Shown here: piece after piece, positions 7,442 through 13,866 of the stretch | How the letters are laid out: every line of letters starts with the position of its first letter | How positions within the stretch are numbered: position 1 is the stretch's first letter | Source of the DNA: Betaproteobacteria bacterium | GTDB taxonomy: Bacteria; Pseudomonadota; Gammaproteobacteria; Burkholderiales; Rhodocyclaceae | Assembly (NCBI GenBank): GCA_028868235.1 | Contig: JAGWUW010000029.1 | Location: 1 to 13,866 of the forward strand | Length of the DNA: 13,866 nt | Reading direction: 5' to 3' | Made by a program: the position numbers and the translations under genes | Notes under the pieces: model-generated | Seen by the model: the letters and a program-made list of their open reading frames with translations, nothing else | Database searches by the model: none | What the model was told of the DNA's origin: nothing

Positions 7442-7463
7442 GGGCCGTAAACCGGGAGCAGCC

Positions 7464-8603
7464 ATGTACGCATCGAAACCGCTGGATATCGCCTTCGTTA
7501 CCGAAACCTTTCCCCCCGAGATCAACGGCGTCGCCATGACGATCGGTCGTCTGGTCGGTGGCCTGCGTGAACGCGGTCACCGTATTCGTATCGTCCGTCC
7601 ACGCCAAGGACACGCCGATGTCGATAGCGAACACGAGCTGGCCCTGCCGGGTTTTCCGCTGCCCGGCTATCCAGGGCTACGCTTTGGCCTGCCAGCCGGA
7701 CGCCGCCTGCGTCGCGAATGGCATCAGCGCGGGCCTGACCTGGTGCATGTGGTGACCGAGGGGCCGCTCGGCTGGTCGGCGGTCAATGCGGCACGCCACC
7801 TCGGCATACCGGTTACTTCCGGCTTCCATACCAATTTCGATCGATACAGCGTGCATTACGGGCTGGGCTGGATGCGACCGGCGGTCGCCGCGTATCTGCG
7901 CACCCTGCATCGACGGACACGGGCAACCATGGTGCCGACCGCAGCCCTTGCTGCCGACCTTGCGGGCGAAGGCTTGGCCGGTGTGCGTGTTGTCGGTCGG
8001 GGTGTCGATACCCTGCTGTTCGATCCAGAGCGGCGCAGTGCCGCCTTGCGCGCCAGGTGGGCTGCCCCCGAGGCGGCACCGGTTTGCCTCTACGTCGGCC
8101 GTCTGGCCCCGGAGAAGAATTTGCAACTGATTGAGCGGGCCTTTGCCGCCATCCGTCAGCAACATCCCCTCGCCACGATGGTCTGGGTAGGGGATGGACC
8201 AGCAGCGAAACAACTGGCCATAGATCATCCGGATCATCATTTTGCCGGTATGCGTACCGGAGCCGATCTTGCGGCGCATTACGCCAGCGCCGACCTGTTC
8301 CTCTTCCCCAGTCTTACCGAAACTTATGGCAACGTGGTGGCCGAGGCGATGGCCAGCGGCCTCCCGGTGCTGGCCTATCGCAGCGCGGCTGCCGCCGAGT
8401 TGATCGTCGATGGTGAGAATGGCCGGTTGGTTCCCCCGGGCGATGAGGCTGGTTACATCGATATCGCAGCCGGGATGGCTGCTGCCACCCTGAACCGGGA
8501 GCGCCTGGGGGTGGCGGCTCGGCAGGCTATGCTGCCGCATCGCTGGTCGGCGGTGGTCGAACGTTTCGAAATGGTGGTACGTGAAGCGCTGGGCAAAAAC
8601 TAA
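7464..8603 (+). CDS. GT4 glycosyltransferase (MgtA/SqdX-like; possible second lipid glycosyltransferase)
   Basis: GT-B fold glycosyltransferase of 379 residues, related to but distinct from the upstream GT4. Seen: IAFVTETFPPEINGVAMTIG at 9-28; GFHTNFDRYSVHYG at 120-133, the pattern of the MgtA/PimB-type and SqdX-type mannosyl- and quinovosyl-transferase branch; VGRLAPEKN at 211-219; and EX7E as E286-TYGNVVA-E294 followed by AMASGLPVLAY. GGGAG (7454-7458) five bases before the ATG supports the start. It diverges from the porin and its control region holds a perfect Pho half-site. Nearness to plcP-agt suggests it adds a second sugar to glycosyl-diacylglycerol, or makes an alternative glycolipid head group; this is inference. 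Its TAA overlaps the TAG of the opposing response-regulator gene. Confidence 0.8.
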   Translation: MYASKPLDIAFVTETFPPEINGVAMTIGRLVGGLRERGHRIRIVRPRQGHADVDSEHELALPGFPLPGYPGLRFGLPAGRRLRREWHQRGPDLVHVVTEGPLGWSAVNAARHLGIPVTSGFHTNFDRYSVHYGLGWMRPAVAAYLRTLHRRTRATMVPTAALAADLAGEGLAGVRVVGRGVDTLLFDPERRSAALRARWAAPEAAPVCLYVGRLAPEKNLQLIERAFAAIRQQHPLATMVWVGDGPAAKQLAIDHPDHHFAGMRTGADLAAHYASADLFLFPSLTETYGNVVAEAMASGLPVLAYRSAAAAELIVDGENGRLVPPGDEAGYIDIAAGMAAATLNRERLGVAARQAMLPHRWSAVVERFEMVVREALGKN

Positions 8604-8974
8604 GGAAACATGCCTTCGAGGCGTTGCTGTAGCGCACTTGGCGTGAAGGGCTTGACGATATAGCCGGCGGCTCCGCATTGCATGGCGTCGAGGACGTTGC
8701 CACGCTGTCCTTCGGCGGTGATCATGAGGAACGGAATGTGCGCCAGTTTTGAGTCGGCCTTGATCGCCTGGAGGAGCGAGATGCCGTCCATTTCGGGCAT
8801 ATACCAATCGGAAATGATGAGTCCGATTTTCTTGCTTTCCTTCAGTTTGGCCAGGGCAGCTTGTCCATTTCCTGCCTGATGAATCTCGGTGAATCCTGCG
8901 CGCTTGAGGACTTCGACCACGACGCTACGCATGGAGGCGTAATCATCGACGACGAGTGCGGCAGGTTTGGCCAT
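8600..8974 (-). CDS. CheY-like single-domain response regulator
   Basis: A lone receiver domain, 124 residues, with no output domain. The phosphorylation site is complete: acidic pair D10-D11, phospho-acceptor D56 (LIISDWYMP), T86 in MITAEG, K108 in VKPF, with aromatic switch residue Y105. The segment FLMITAEGQRGNVLDAMQCG and GYIVKPFT are very close to chemotaxis CheY, so it probably controls a partner by protein contact, perhaps the flagellar motor or another kinase. No chemotaxis, kinase or flagellar gene is in view, so the cheY symbol is withheld. There is no good Shine-Dalgarno before the ATG. Gene overlap with the convergent GT4 gene is limited to the stop codons (8600-8603). Confidence 0.92.
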   Translation of the reverse strand: MAKPAALVVDDYASMRSVVVEVLKRAGFTEIHQAGNGQAALAKLKESKKIGLIISDWYMPEMDGISLLQAIKADSKLAHIPFLMITAEGQRGNVLDAMQCGAAGYIVKPFTPSALQQRLEGMFP

Positions 8975-9004
8975 GGCAAAATTTGGATGAGTTTGAGCCC
9001 CGGC

Positions 9005-9032
9005 ATTTTGGCGGACTTGGCGCGTATGTCAA
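9005..9032 (-). promoter_or_regulatory. Probable sigma70 promoter of the CheY-like gene
   Basis: On the minus strand consensus TTGACA (9027-9032) immediately follows the stop codon of the FmdE-like gene; 16 bases later comes CAAAAT (9005-9010), a 4/6 -10. This suggests the response regulator is transcribed separately from the genes upstream. Confidence 0.5.
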
Positions 9033-9662
9033 TCAGCTTGGATTGCCAGAAGCAGTCAGGTAGCGGATTTCCACCAATTCCGGATCGCTCACATGATCAA
9101 CCAGGATACGGCGAACTCTGTCTTGCCACAGTTCACGAAACAGCATGACATCCTCCGGTGTGGCCGTGCCGCCGAGTATGCAGGGGAGCAGTTCGCTCAT
9201 GCGCGGGTCACCGGGGACCCTATGTAGTTGGGCGGTACTGTCCACGCTGGCGCCCGTGTCGCGTCGCGTCAAACGAATACCGCTGACCCCCGTGATCCCG
9301 AAGGAGAGCAGGTCGCGTCGCCTATATCGGCCTCCCAGTCCCTTGAACCCCCCTGCACCAGCTGCGCCGGTCAGCAAGGTGGCGATACTGCCTATGACGC
9401 CGGTCACACCCTCTTCGACCGTCTCCGGCAAGGCAACGGCGATCTGGCCGCGTACCGGCGTGTCGCTTCCGTACAGCGCGCCCAGTCCCCGTATGGTCGC
9501 CAGCCAGGCGCCGGCCACGGTTGGGCAGGCGTGGCCGGCAAGTTTGACGGCATCAGCGAAGGTGTATTCGATCAAGCCGTCATCGGTCGCTCCCAGTACT
9601 TCGGCCAAGGGGTCATACAGTGTGATGCTCGGAATGCGGGAAAAGTATTCGGCAAGTGGCAT
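9033..9662 (-). CDS. FmdE-like (COG2191-type) protein
   Basis: A 209-residue soluble protein resembling the FmdE domain (subunit E of formylmethanofuran dehydrogenase). The cue is FADAVKLAGHACPTVAG near residues 50-66, like the GHxCPG metal-site motif of FmdE, followed by the segment ALYGSDTPVRGQIAVALPE. A glycine-rich stretch (LTGAAGAGGFKGLGGRYRRR) follows, and the C-terminal part contains ELWQDRVRRILVDH. The start at 9662 is chosen because AAGGAG (9669-9674) lies six bases upstream; the frame is open further to 9770 but those residues look random. The protein cannot make formylmethanofuran alone, and no other C1-carrier genes are seen, so the true role is unknown. It lies 174 bp downstream of the DUF1302 gene in the same direction. 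Confidence 0.65.
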   Translation of the reverse strand: MPLAEYFSRIPSITLYDPLAEVLGATDDGLIEYTFADAVKLAGHACPTVAGAWLATIRGLGALYGSDTPVRGQIAVALPETVEEGVTGVIGSIATLLTGAAGAGGFKGLGGRYRRRDLLSFGITGVSGIRLTRRDTGASVDSTAQLHRVPGDPRMSELLPCILGGTATPEDVMLFRELWQDRVRRILVDHVSDPELVEIRYLTASGNPS

Positions 9663-9836
9663 GGCGATCTCCTTGGCTGACATTGTGCTTGTCGGCGAGC
9701 ACCTTGCCTTGATGTATATCGTCCTGCGAGGCGTCGGGTGTGCTGGCGTCGGTCTCAGCTTGCTTCCCATGTCGGTATGGGCAATGGCGGGACTGCCCTG
9801 CTAATTCCCGGATAAGTCGCAACGTGCAGCCGATGC

Positions 9837-11612
9837 CTACAGTTTGCTCCCTATCACAAGGGCAATGTTGTCTCGGTCGCGGGCGATGTCATACGCCTTG
9901 CCTGCATATCGTTGCCATTCGAGACGAGCGTATATGCCATTTCTGAACTCCGCGCGGAGCGACGTGATCCAGGTTTTTCGACCCTCAATGAACACATCGT
10001 CGGCTGACCAACCTCGGACATCCTGGGCGTAGGTGACCGTCGGCCTCAACATGACGCCTTCGATCAGCCCTGTGTACGTTAATTGGGCACGTAGTCGGTA
10101 ACCCCATGACCACGGAGTTACGTAACCGGCATTGGTACATAACTCGATCCCGCTGGGGCATGATCCCCCGATCGGTCCGCTACCAAAGACGTCTTTGCGA
10201 CCGTATCTCCTTTCGGATAAGTCAGGCAGACCGGCAACGTATTTCCCCGCCGTTTCCGCTCCAAGGCTCCCGATGTCAGCACCCAGAAAGTTCTCGACGG
10301 TTCTGGTCACGCCCATTTGGAAATGGGTGGTGTTGAAACGGTCATAGCCATGGAAGACCGCACCCGGTGCAAGCGCGTCGGCAGTGGTGCGCAGAGGAGT
10401 GAGGCTCGTCGTGGAAGTGAAAGCGTTACGTAGGTCGCCATTGTTAAGTTGGATCGGTTGGTTGGCGCGGTAAGTCAGTTCGCCGGCAAATGTGGTTTTG
10501 GGAATCCGGGTGTTGAAGGTCAGGCTGAACATGCGGATGCGCTCGGGGTATTCCAGAAAGAAATGGGTATTGCTGTCCGGATTGCCTGTCAGCACCGGGG
10601 TGTTCCCCGGGTTGGTGTTTTTGATGAAGCTGATGAATGGGGTGCGGCTGTGGTATTGCGCGGCGAACAAGCCGAAATCCGTTGAAAGCGGTTCCGCGCG
10701 GTGGTTCAAGGCGATGCCAAATTGCCCTCCTGCATTCGGGCGGCTGACACCCGTGCTCTCGATATAAGGGCTGCTTCGGTCTGATCCGCTACCGACGTAT
10801 ATCCGGTTACAGCCGTTGACCATGTAATCGGATGTGGAATAAAAGCTTCCGCAGACGGGAAGGGCGGAGGGTTCGAAGCCCAATTGCTGAAAGAATTCGA
10901 CGTTGGTTGTGTGGGTCAGATCAAGCCGGGCGAAAAGGCTCGGGACGGCGATGCGGGTCTCCTCCAGTACTGCTCCTGGACGGCGAGCTGCCGCCATATC
11001 TACCGGGCTGAGGCTATTGAGTCCGCCGCCAATGGTTAAAGGATCGCCCCATGTTAGGGTTTGGCGGCCGAGTCGAGCTTCCAGTGTGTGGCCCCAGGCT
11101 TCGATGCTGTCTTTGAGATAAGCGTCTTCCAGTACTGCCCCGGAAAATCGGGAGCGTGCAGGGAGGTCGCGGTCGCTCAGCGTATGGTCGACATCGTAGG
11201 TATTGACGCTATTTCCCCAGGGAACTGTGTCATTGATCAGGGCAAAGTCACGCCAAGCCTTGATGCGAGCGAAGGCCCCGAATCCTCCCTGACTGGCGTC
11301 GATATCCAGATAACCTTTGAGCACTCGGGACACGGTAGCGTCCTTTCGATAATTGAGATCCCCGTCGTCAGAATTGCGACCGCCCGCAGCAGTGCCGGAT
11401 ATTCCGATAGCGTGTCCATTGGCCCCGGGAATAAGGGCGGGGTCCGGATTTTCGATCCGCTGGGCCACGCCATAGGTTAGGAGTCCGCTGGTGCGAAGTG
11501 TGGCATCACCTAGCGCGATTTCGAACGCAAGTGTGGGCTGGCTGGCTACCAGGAGAGGAAAGAGGCTGCCCAGAGACAGTCGTCTGGGTTTTATTTTTTG
11601 AGGGGAGCGCAT
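9837..11612 (-). CDS. DUF1302-family outer-membrane protein
   Basis: 591 residues, usual for DUF1302, a family of predicted outer-membrane barrels often found with DUF1329 proteins and linked to lipid or steroid use. Seen: a basic N-terminus, hydrophobic stretch LSLGSLFPLLVA and likely cleavage after PTLA; an early LLTYGVAQRIENPDP; LNYRKDATVSRVLKGYLDID; EARLGRQTLTWGDPL and LNSLSPVD, which are family hallmarks; and amphipathic strands to the end at VIGSKL. The last residue is Leu, hydrophobic but not the usual Phe. Four Cys residues occur in two pairs in extracellular-loop-like segments. The ATG at 11612 gives the signal peptide; no strong Shine-Dalgarno was seen. No DUF1329 partner is in the window. 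TATAGT (11644-11649) and AT-rich repeats lie upstream. Confidence 0.85.
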   Translation of the reverse strand: MRSPQKIKPRRLSLGSLFPLLVASQPTLAFEIALGDATLRTSGLLTYGVAQRIENPDPALIPGANGHAIGISGTAAGGRNSDDGDLNYRKDATVSRVLKGYLDIDASQGGFGAFARIKAWRDFALINDTVPWGNSVNTYDVDHTLSDRDLPARSRFSGAVLEDAYLKDSIEAWGHTLEARLGRQTLTWGDPLTIGGGLNSLSPVDMAAARRPGAVLEETRIAVPSLFARLDLTHTTNVEFFQQLGFEPSALPVCGSFYSTSDYMVNGCNRIYVGSGSDRSSPYIESTGVSRPNAGGQFGIALNHRAEPLSTDFGLFAAQYHSRTPFISFIKNTNPGNTPVLTGNPDSNTHFFLEYPERIRMFSLTFNTRIPKTTFAGELTYRANQPIQLNNGDLRNAFTSTTSLTPLRTTADALAPGAVFHGYDRFNTTHFQMGVTRTVENFLGADIGSLGAETAGKYVAGLPDLSERRYGRKDVFGSGPIGGSCPSGIELCTNAGYVTPWSWGYRLRAQLTYTGLIEGVMLRPTVTYAQDVRGWSADDVFIEGRKTWITSLRAEFRNGIYARLEWQRYAGKAYDIARDRDNIALVIGSKL

Positions 11613-11643
11613 CGTCGGAGCCGGGGGTAACCGTTGGGTCCGA

Positions 11644-11649
11644 ACTATA
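11644..11649 (-). promoter_or_regulatory. TATAGT -10-like element before the DUF1302 gene
   Basis: TATAGT (5/6 to TATAAT) on the minus strand, 32 bases upstream of the ATG. No -35 hexamer fits at 16-18 bp, which would suit an activator-dependent promoter. Confidence 0.4.
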
Positions 11650-11660
11650 GGGGAATCTGC

Positions 11661-11698
11661 TTATAACAAAAAATAACGATTTGTTACTTGTTTATAAC
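11661..11698 (-). repeat. Phased GTTAT direct repeats, possible activator site
   Basis: Read on the minus strand, GTTAT occurs at 11694-11698, 11673-11677 and 11663-11667, offset by 21 and 10 bp, roughly two and one helical turns. The outer two extend to GTTATAA. The stretch is strongly AT-rich against a GC-rich background and lies just upstream of TATAGT, where an activator would bind. Confidence 0.4.
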
Positions 11699-11732
11699 TA
11701 AATTCGCGATGCGCCTTCTGGCGTAGTGCTCC

Positions 11733-11792
11733 TTGCTGCTAGCGGTAGCCCGTGTGGCAGCTAGCTGGCACACGGGCTACCGCTAGCAGCAA
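11733..11792. repeat. 60-bp near-perfect palindrome with no free loop
   Basis: Arms 11733-11756 and 11769-11792 are perfect 24-bp reverse complements. Between them, 11758-11767 (CAGCTAGCTG) is itself a palindrome, flanked by a single G on each side. The whole is thus symmetric except for one G/G pair. GCTAGC occurs three times, at 11738, 11760 and 11782, spaced exactly 22 bp. No T-run follows on either strand, so it is not a standard intrinsic terminator. It lies between gloA (upstream on the minus strand) and the DUF1302 gene. Confidence 0.9.
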
Positions 11793-11893
11793 AACCCGAA
11801 CCGTAGTGATACCCTGCGCTCTCAGCGGGGGCGGGTTCTTGACCACTGCAGAACCGATGCTCCAACCCCTCCCCAAAATAGGTTGTCGGTTTG

Positions 11894-12277
11894 CTAATGT
11901 CTCTGGATTAATTCGATTTTGTAGCCATCGGGATCTTCAACGAAGGCAATGATTGTCGTGCCATGCTTCATCGGCCCAGCCTCGCGTACTACCTTGCCGC
12001 CGCGAGCCTTGATCTCTGCGCAGGCACCTGCCGCGTCGGGTACCGCCAGCGCAATGTGTCCGTAACCGTTACCGAGGTCGTAACTTGGGGTGTCCCAATT
12101 GTGGGTCAGCTCGAGTACGGTTTCCTTGTCCTCGCTGCCGTAGCCGACGAAGGCCAATGTAAAACGACCATCCGGGTAATCCCGACGGCGCAGTAGCTGC
12201 ATGCCGAGGATTTCGGTATAAAAAGCAATGGAGCGATCGAGATTGCCGACGCGGATCATGGTGTGGAGGATGCGCAT
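11894..12277 (-). CDS. gloA: GloA, glyoxalase I (lactoylglutathione lyase)
   Basis: Cytosolic metalloenzyme, 127 residues, that isomerises the methylglyoxal-glutathione hemithioacetal to S-lactoylglutathione. The four metal ligands fall at the same numbers as in E. coli GloA: H5, E56, H74 and E122. [20 protein letters not shown] opens the first half and GYGHIALAV the second, and the ending [12 protein letters not shown] is typical. The short form without the loops of the long class suggests a Ni/Co-type enzyme. AAAGGAAA lies just before the ATG. It is the last gene of the gmhB-plsC-ygjP-like operon, 11 bp after the metalloprotease-like gene. The following 101 bases up to the palindrome show no T-run terminator. 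Confidence 0.96.
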   Translation of the reverse strand: MRILHTMIRVGNLDRSIAFYTEILGMQLLRRRDYPDGRFTLAFVGYGSEDKETVLELTHNWDTPSYDLGNGYGHIALAVPDAAGACAEIKARGGKVVREAGPMKHGTTIIAFVEDPDGYKIELIQRH

Positions 12278-12288
12278 GTTGTTTCCTT

Positions 12289-13005
12289 TTACAGACGAGG
12301 GATTTGCCGGGCTAGTTGACGCAATTCCAGGCGCTTGGCGCGCCAGTCCGGGCAGAGTTGTTCGACCACAGACCAGAAACGCGGGCTGTGGTTCATTTCC
12401 TTTAGGTGCGCCAGTTCATGACAGACGACGTAATCGACTACAGGAAGGGGCATAAAAACAAGCCGCCAGTTGAGCGAGATGCCGCCATGGTGGCTGCAAC
12501 TTCCCCAGCGCGTGCGCGCCGAGGAGAGGCGCAACGGCGGGATGGCAACGCCTAGCCGTGGTGCGTGCAGCGCCAGCCGCTCGGCAAAAATTACGCGGGC
12601 CTTGTCGCGCAGGGCCTTTTCCAGCACTTGCCTGACATCGCTTGGATTGCCGGCCTGGAGATACAGCGTGCGTGGACCAAATTGCCAGCGGGAGCGGCCA
12701 ACTGAGCTAATGGCGATAGTCAACGGCTCGCCGAGTAGCGGGATGATCGTGCCATCGGTGATTTCCAGCGGCTCAGCGGCTGGCCGGTCGCGCCAGTCGG
12801 ATAACTTGTCGAGTACCCACTGACTATGCTGCTGAATAAGAGCTTCGATATCGCCTAGCTTGGCCCGCGTCGGCGCGCCGACGCGCAGGCCGCGATGGTC
12901 GATGGTCAGGCCGATGGTGCGCCGTTGGCTACGTCGCAGCCGGTAGGCAACCGTCTGATTGCCGATCAGGATGCTGCGAACAGCGTCAGGTGCGGCTGGC
13001 GGCAT
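12289..13005 (-). CDS. YgjP/M48-like metal-dependent hydrolase (DUF45)
   Basis: 238-residue protein of the YgjP-like (DUF45) zinc metallopeptidase family. The zinc site is intact: H196-E-L-A-H200 with a likely third ligand H206 ([16 protein letters not shown]). The family segment [11 protein letters not shown] (161-171) precedes it, and the N-terminal half is the usual beta-rich portion. No signal peptide or membrane helix, so cytosolic. The substrate is not known for the family. The ATG at 13005 overlaps the end of plsC by 20 bp and has no Shine-Dalgarno, so translation probably depends on coupling with plsC. A fixed neighbour of plsC and gmhB in related beta-proteobacteria, as I recall. Confidence 0.85.
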   Translation of the reverse strand: MPPAAPDAVRSILIGNQTVAYRLRRSQRRTIGLTIDHRGLRVGAPTRAKLGDIEALIQQHSQWVLDKLSDWRDRPAAEPLEITDGTIIPLLGEPLTIAISSVGRSRWQFGPRTLYLQAGNPSDVRQVLEKALRDKARVIFAERLALHAPRLGVAIPPLRLSSARTRWGSCSHHGGISLNWRLVFMPLPVVDYVVCHELAHLKEMNHSPRFWSVVEQLCPDWRAKRLELRQLARQIPRL

Positions 13006-13735
13006 CCGGGTAGCGGTGTGGTGAGATACGGCGCATTTCGTTCTCGATCCACTCTTCTGCTTTTTTGTTGACCTCGACTTCAGTCATGCCGGTGGCGTCG
13101 AAAGCCGGACCAATGCTGATAGTGACAGTACCAGGCTTTTTCAGGAAAGCCTGGCGTGGCCACAGTTCGCCGGCGTCGTGGGCGACGGGGACAACTTTGC
13201 AACCGACATGAGTCGCCAGGTAGGCCCCCCCCGGCTTGTAGCGCTTGGTCTGTCCAGGGGCAACGCGGGTCCCCTCGGGAAACAGGATGACGTAAAACCC
13301 CTGCTTGAGGCGTTCGCGGCCCTGGCTGACGACTTGGTCGAGCGCATCCTTGCCGGCAGCACGGTCGATCGAAATCATTTTCATGGCAGCCAGGCCCCAC
13401 CCGACGAAAGGCACCTTGAGGAGTTCCTTCTTTAATACGAAAACACAGTAGGCTCCGCTCGGCACGCAGTCCTGCAGGGTCATCGTTTCCCAGGCCGACT
13501 GGTGCTTGGAGAGGATGACGCAGGCTTCCTTCGGCATGTTTTCCAGGCCGATCACCTTGGGACGGATGCCGAGCATGTTCTCGACGCCGAACTGGATGCC
13601 CAGGCGCCACAGCTTGCCGAAGCGATAGGCCCAGATGCCCCGCAGCAAGGGGCCGGCGATGACAACGAGTGGTGCAGTCAGCACCGACCAGACGATAGCG
13701 TAGGCCATGAACAGGGTCGAGCGGATGGCGTTCAT
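12986..13735 (-). CDS. plsC: PlsC-family 1-acyl-sn-glycerol-3-phosphate acyltransferase
   Basis: Membrane-bound acyltransferase, 249 residues, that acylates lysophosphatidate to phosphatidate. An N-terminal hydrophobic segment (about 8-31) anchors it. Block I is H78-QSAW-E83, with Glu in place of the usual Asp of HX4D, a form I recall from neisserial and other beta-proteobacterial relatives. Block III is FPEGTR at 152-157, and VPVAHDAGELW (183-193) fits block IV. The start ATG overlaps the gmhB stop as ATGA (13732-13735), so translation is coupled. Its 3' end overlaps the ygjP-like gene. Phospholipid synthesis here sits close to the predicted phospholipid-degrading plcP, though in a separate operon on the other strand. 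Confidence 0.92.
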   Translation of the reverse strand: MNAIRSTLFMAYAIVWSVLTAPLVVIAGPLLRGIWAYRFGKLWRLGIQFGVENMLGIRPKVIGLENMPKEACVILSKHQSAWETMTLQDCVPSGAYCVFVLKKELLKVPFVGWGLAAMKMISIDRAAGKDALDQVVSQGRERLKQGFYVILFPEGTRVAPGQTKRYKPGGAYLATHVGCKVVPVAHDAGELWPRQAFLKKPGTVTISIGPAFDATGMTEVEVNKKAEEWIENEMRRISPHRYPDAASRT

Positions 13736-13866
13736 TTCTTTGCCTTGCCAAGGATGTGATCGACTGCCGTGGCCAGGTCGGCGAATTCCACCGTACCGTC
13801 TGGAAGGTTGCCTTCGGCCTTTGTTTTCTCACCTTTGCCGGTTAGCACCAGCATCGGCTGGCAGCC
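13732..13866 (-). CDS. gmhB: GmhB C-terminal fragment, heptose 1,7-bisphosphate phosphatase (cut by window edge)
   Basis: The last 44 residues of an HAD-type phosphatase run in from the right edge: GCQPMLVLTGKGEKT, then LPDGTVEFADLATAVDHIL and a basic tail. This is the ending of GmhB, which dephosphorylates D-glycero-D-manno-heptose bisphosphate for LPS inner-core synthesis. Catalytic Asp residues lie outside the window. The stop overlaps the plsC start by ATGA. The call rests on a short segment plus the common gmhB-plsC order. Confidence 0.8.
   Translation of the reverse strand, partial: GCQPMLVLTGKGEKTKAEGNLPDGTVEFADLATAVDHILGKAKK

Noticed and set aside
7341..7634. N-terminal extension of the porin reading frame
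   Set aside because: It lacks porin character, covers the divergent GT4 start and the Pho-box promoter, and would bury the clear signal peptide that begins at the ATG at 7340.
7677..8807. 376-residue minus-strand open frame
   Set aside because: It lies antisense to the well-supported GT4 gene and runs across the CheY-like gene in another frame; low-complexity His/Arg/Gln-rich content typical of shadow frames in GC-rich DNA.
9663..9770. 36-residue N-terminal extension of the FmdE-like protein
   Set aside because: Residues look random, and a good AAGGAG site stands before the ATG at 9662.
9145..9804. 219-residue plus-strand open frame
   Set aside because: Antisense to the FmdE-like gene, no recognisable domain, Ser/Pro-rich shadow composition.
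9613..9822. Small 69-residue minus-strand open frame between the DUF1302 and FmdE-like genes
   Set aside because: No domain, no Shine-Dalgarno noticed, and it overlaps the start of the better-supported gene in a different frame.
11733..11792. Palindrome as a classical rho-independent terminator or integron attC site
   Set aside because: No T-run follows the stem on either strand, and no paired core sites of the attC type (RYYYAAC/GTTRRRY) bracket it; no integrase or cassette genes nearby.
11723..11808. GTAGTG direct repeats flanking the palindrome as a target-site duplication
   Set aside because: Only six bases long and asymmetrically placed (4 and 10 bases from the arms), so chance is a sufficient explanation.
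11752..11952. 66-residue plus-strand open frame starting inside the palindrome
   Set aside because: Its codons come from the palindrome and from antisense of gloA; no supporting start signals.

Overview
The window looks like chromosomal DNA of a betaproteobacterium, most likely a Rhodocyclales member (Dechloromonas/Azonexus-like). This is inferred from high GC, protein style and the gmhB-plsC-ygjP-gloA order, not from a database search. All genes look intact except the two cut by the window edges (purT on the left, gmhB on the right). No tRNA, rRNA, insertion sequence or CRISPR array was seen.

Layout. (1) 1-482, minus: start of purT with a clear sigma70 promoter. (2) 590-3953, plus: an ArnT-like lipid-linked-sugar glycosyltransferase overlapping a PAP2 lipid phosphatase, then a TauE/TSUP exporter. 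(3) 3976-8603: the most interesting block. A metallophosphoesterase of the PlcP type (usually annotated as LpxH-like UDP-2,3-diacylglucosamine diphosphatase) is coupled to a GT4 glycosyltransferase of the Agt/diacylglycerol-glucosyltransferase type. These are followed by an OprB-like porin (minus) and a divergent second GT4 enzyme (plus). PhoB-box-like direct repeats (7-mers 11 bp apart) stand before plcP and before the porin, each 10 bp from a -10-like hexamer, and a weaker one faces the second GT4. Together these suggest a phosphate-starvation membrane-remodelling island: PlcP removes phospholipid headgroups to give diacylglycerol, the GT4 enzymes glycosylate it, and a co-regulated porin changes outer-membrane permeability. 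(4) 8600-8974, minus: a CheY-like single-domain response regulator whose stop codon overlaps that of the second GT4 gene. (5) 9033-11612, minus: an FmdE-like protein downstream of a DUF1302 outer-membrane protein. (6) 11613-11893: a non-coding gap with AT-rich phased repeats and a 60-bp near-perfect palindrome. (7) 11894-13866, minus: a tightly packed gmhB-plsC-ygjP-like-gloA operon.

The PlcP-Agt pair is known from other proteobacteria. What may be new is the link to an OprB-like porin and a second GT4 through Pho boxes, and the ArnT-like/PAP2 pair just upstream, whose junction carries a run of eight G residues that could yield a fusion protein by slippage.
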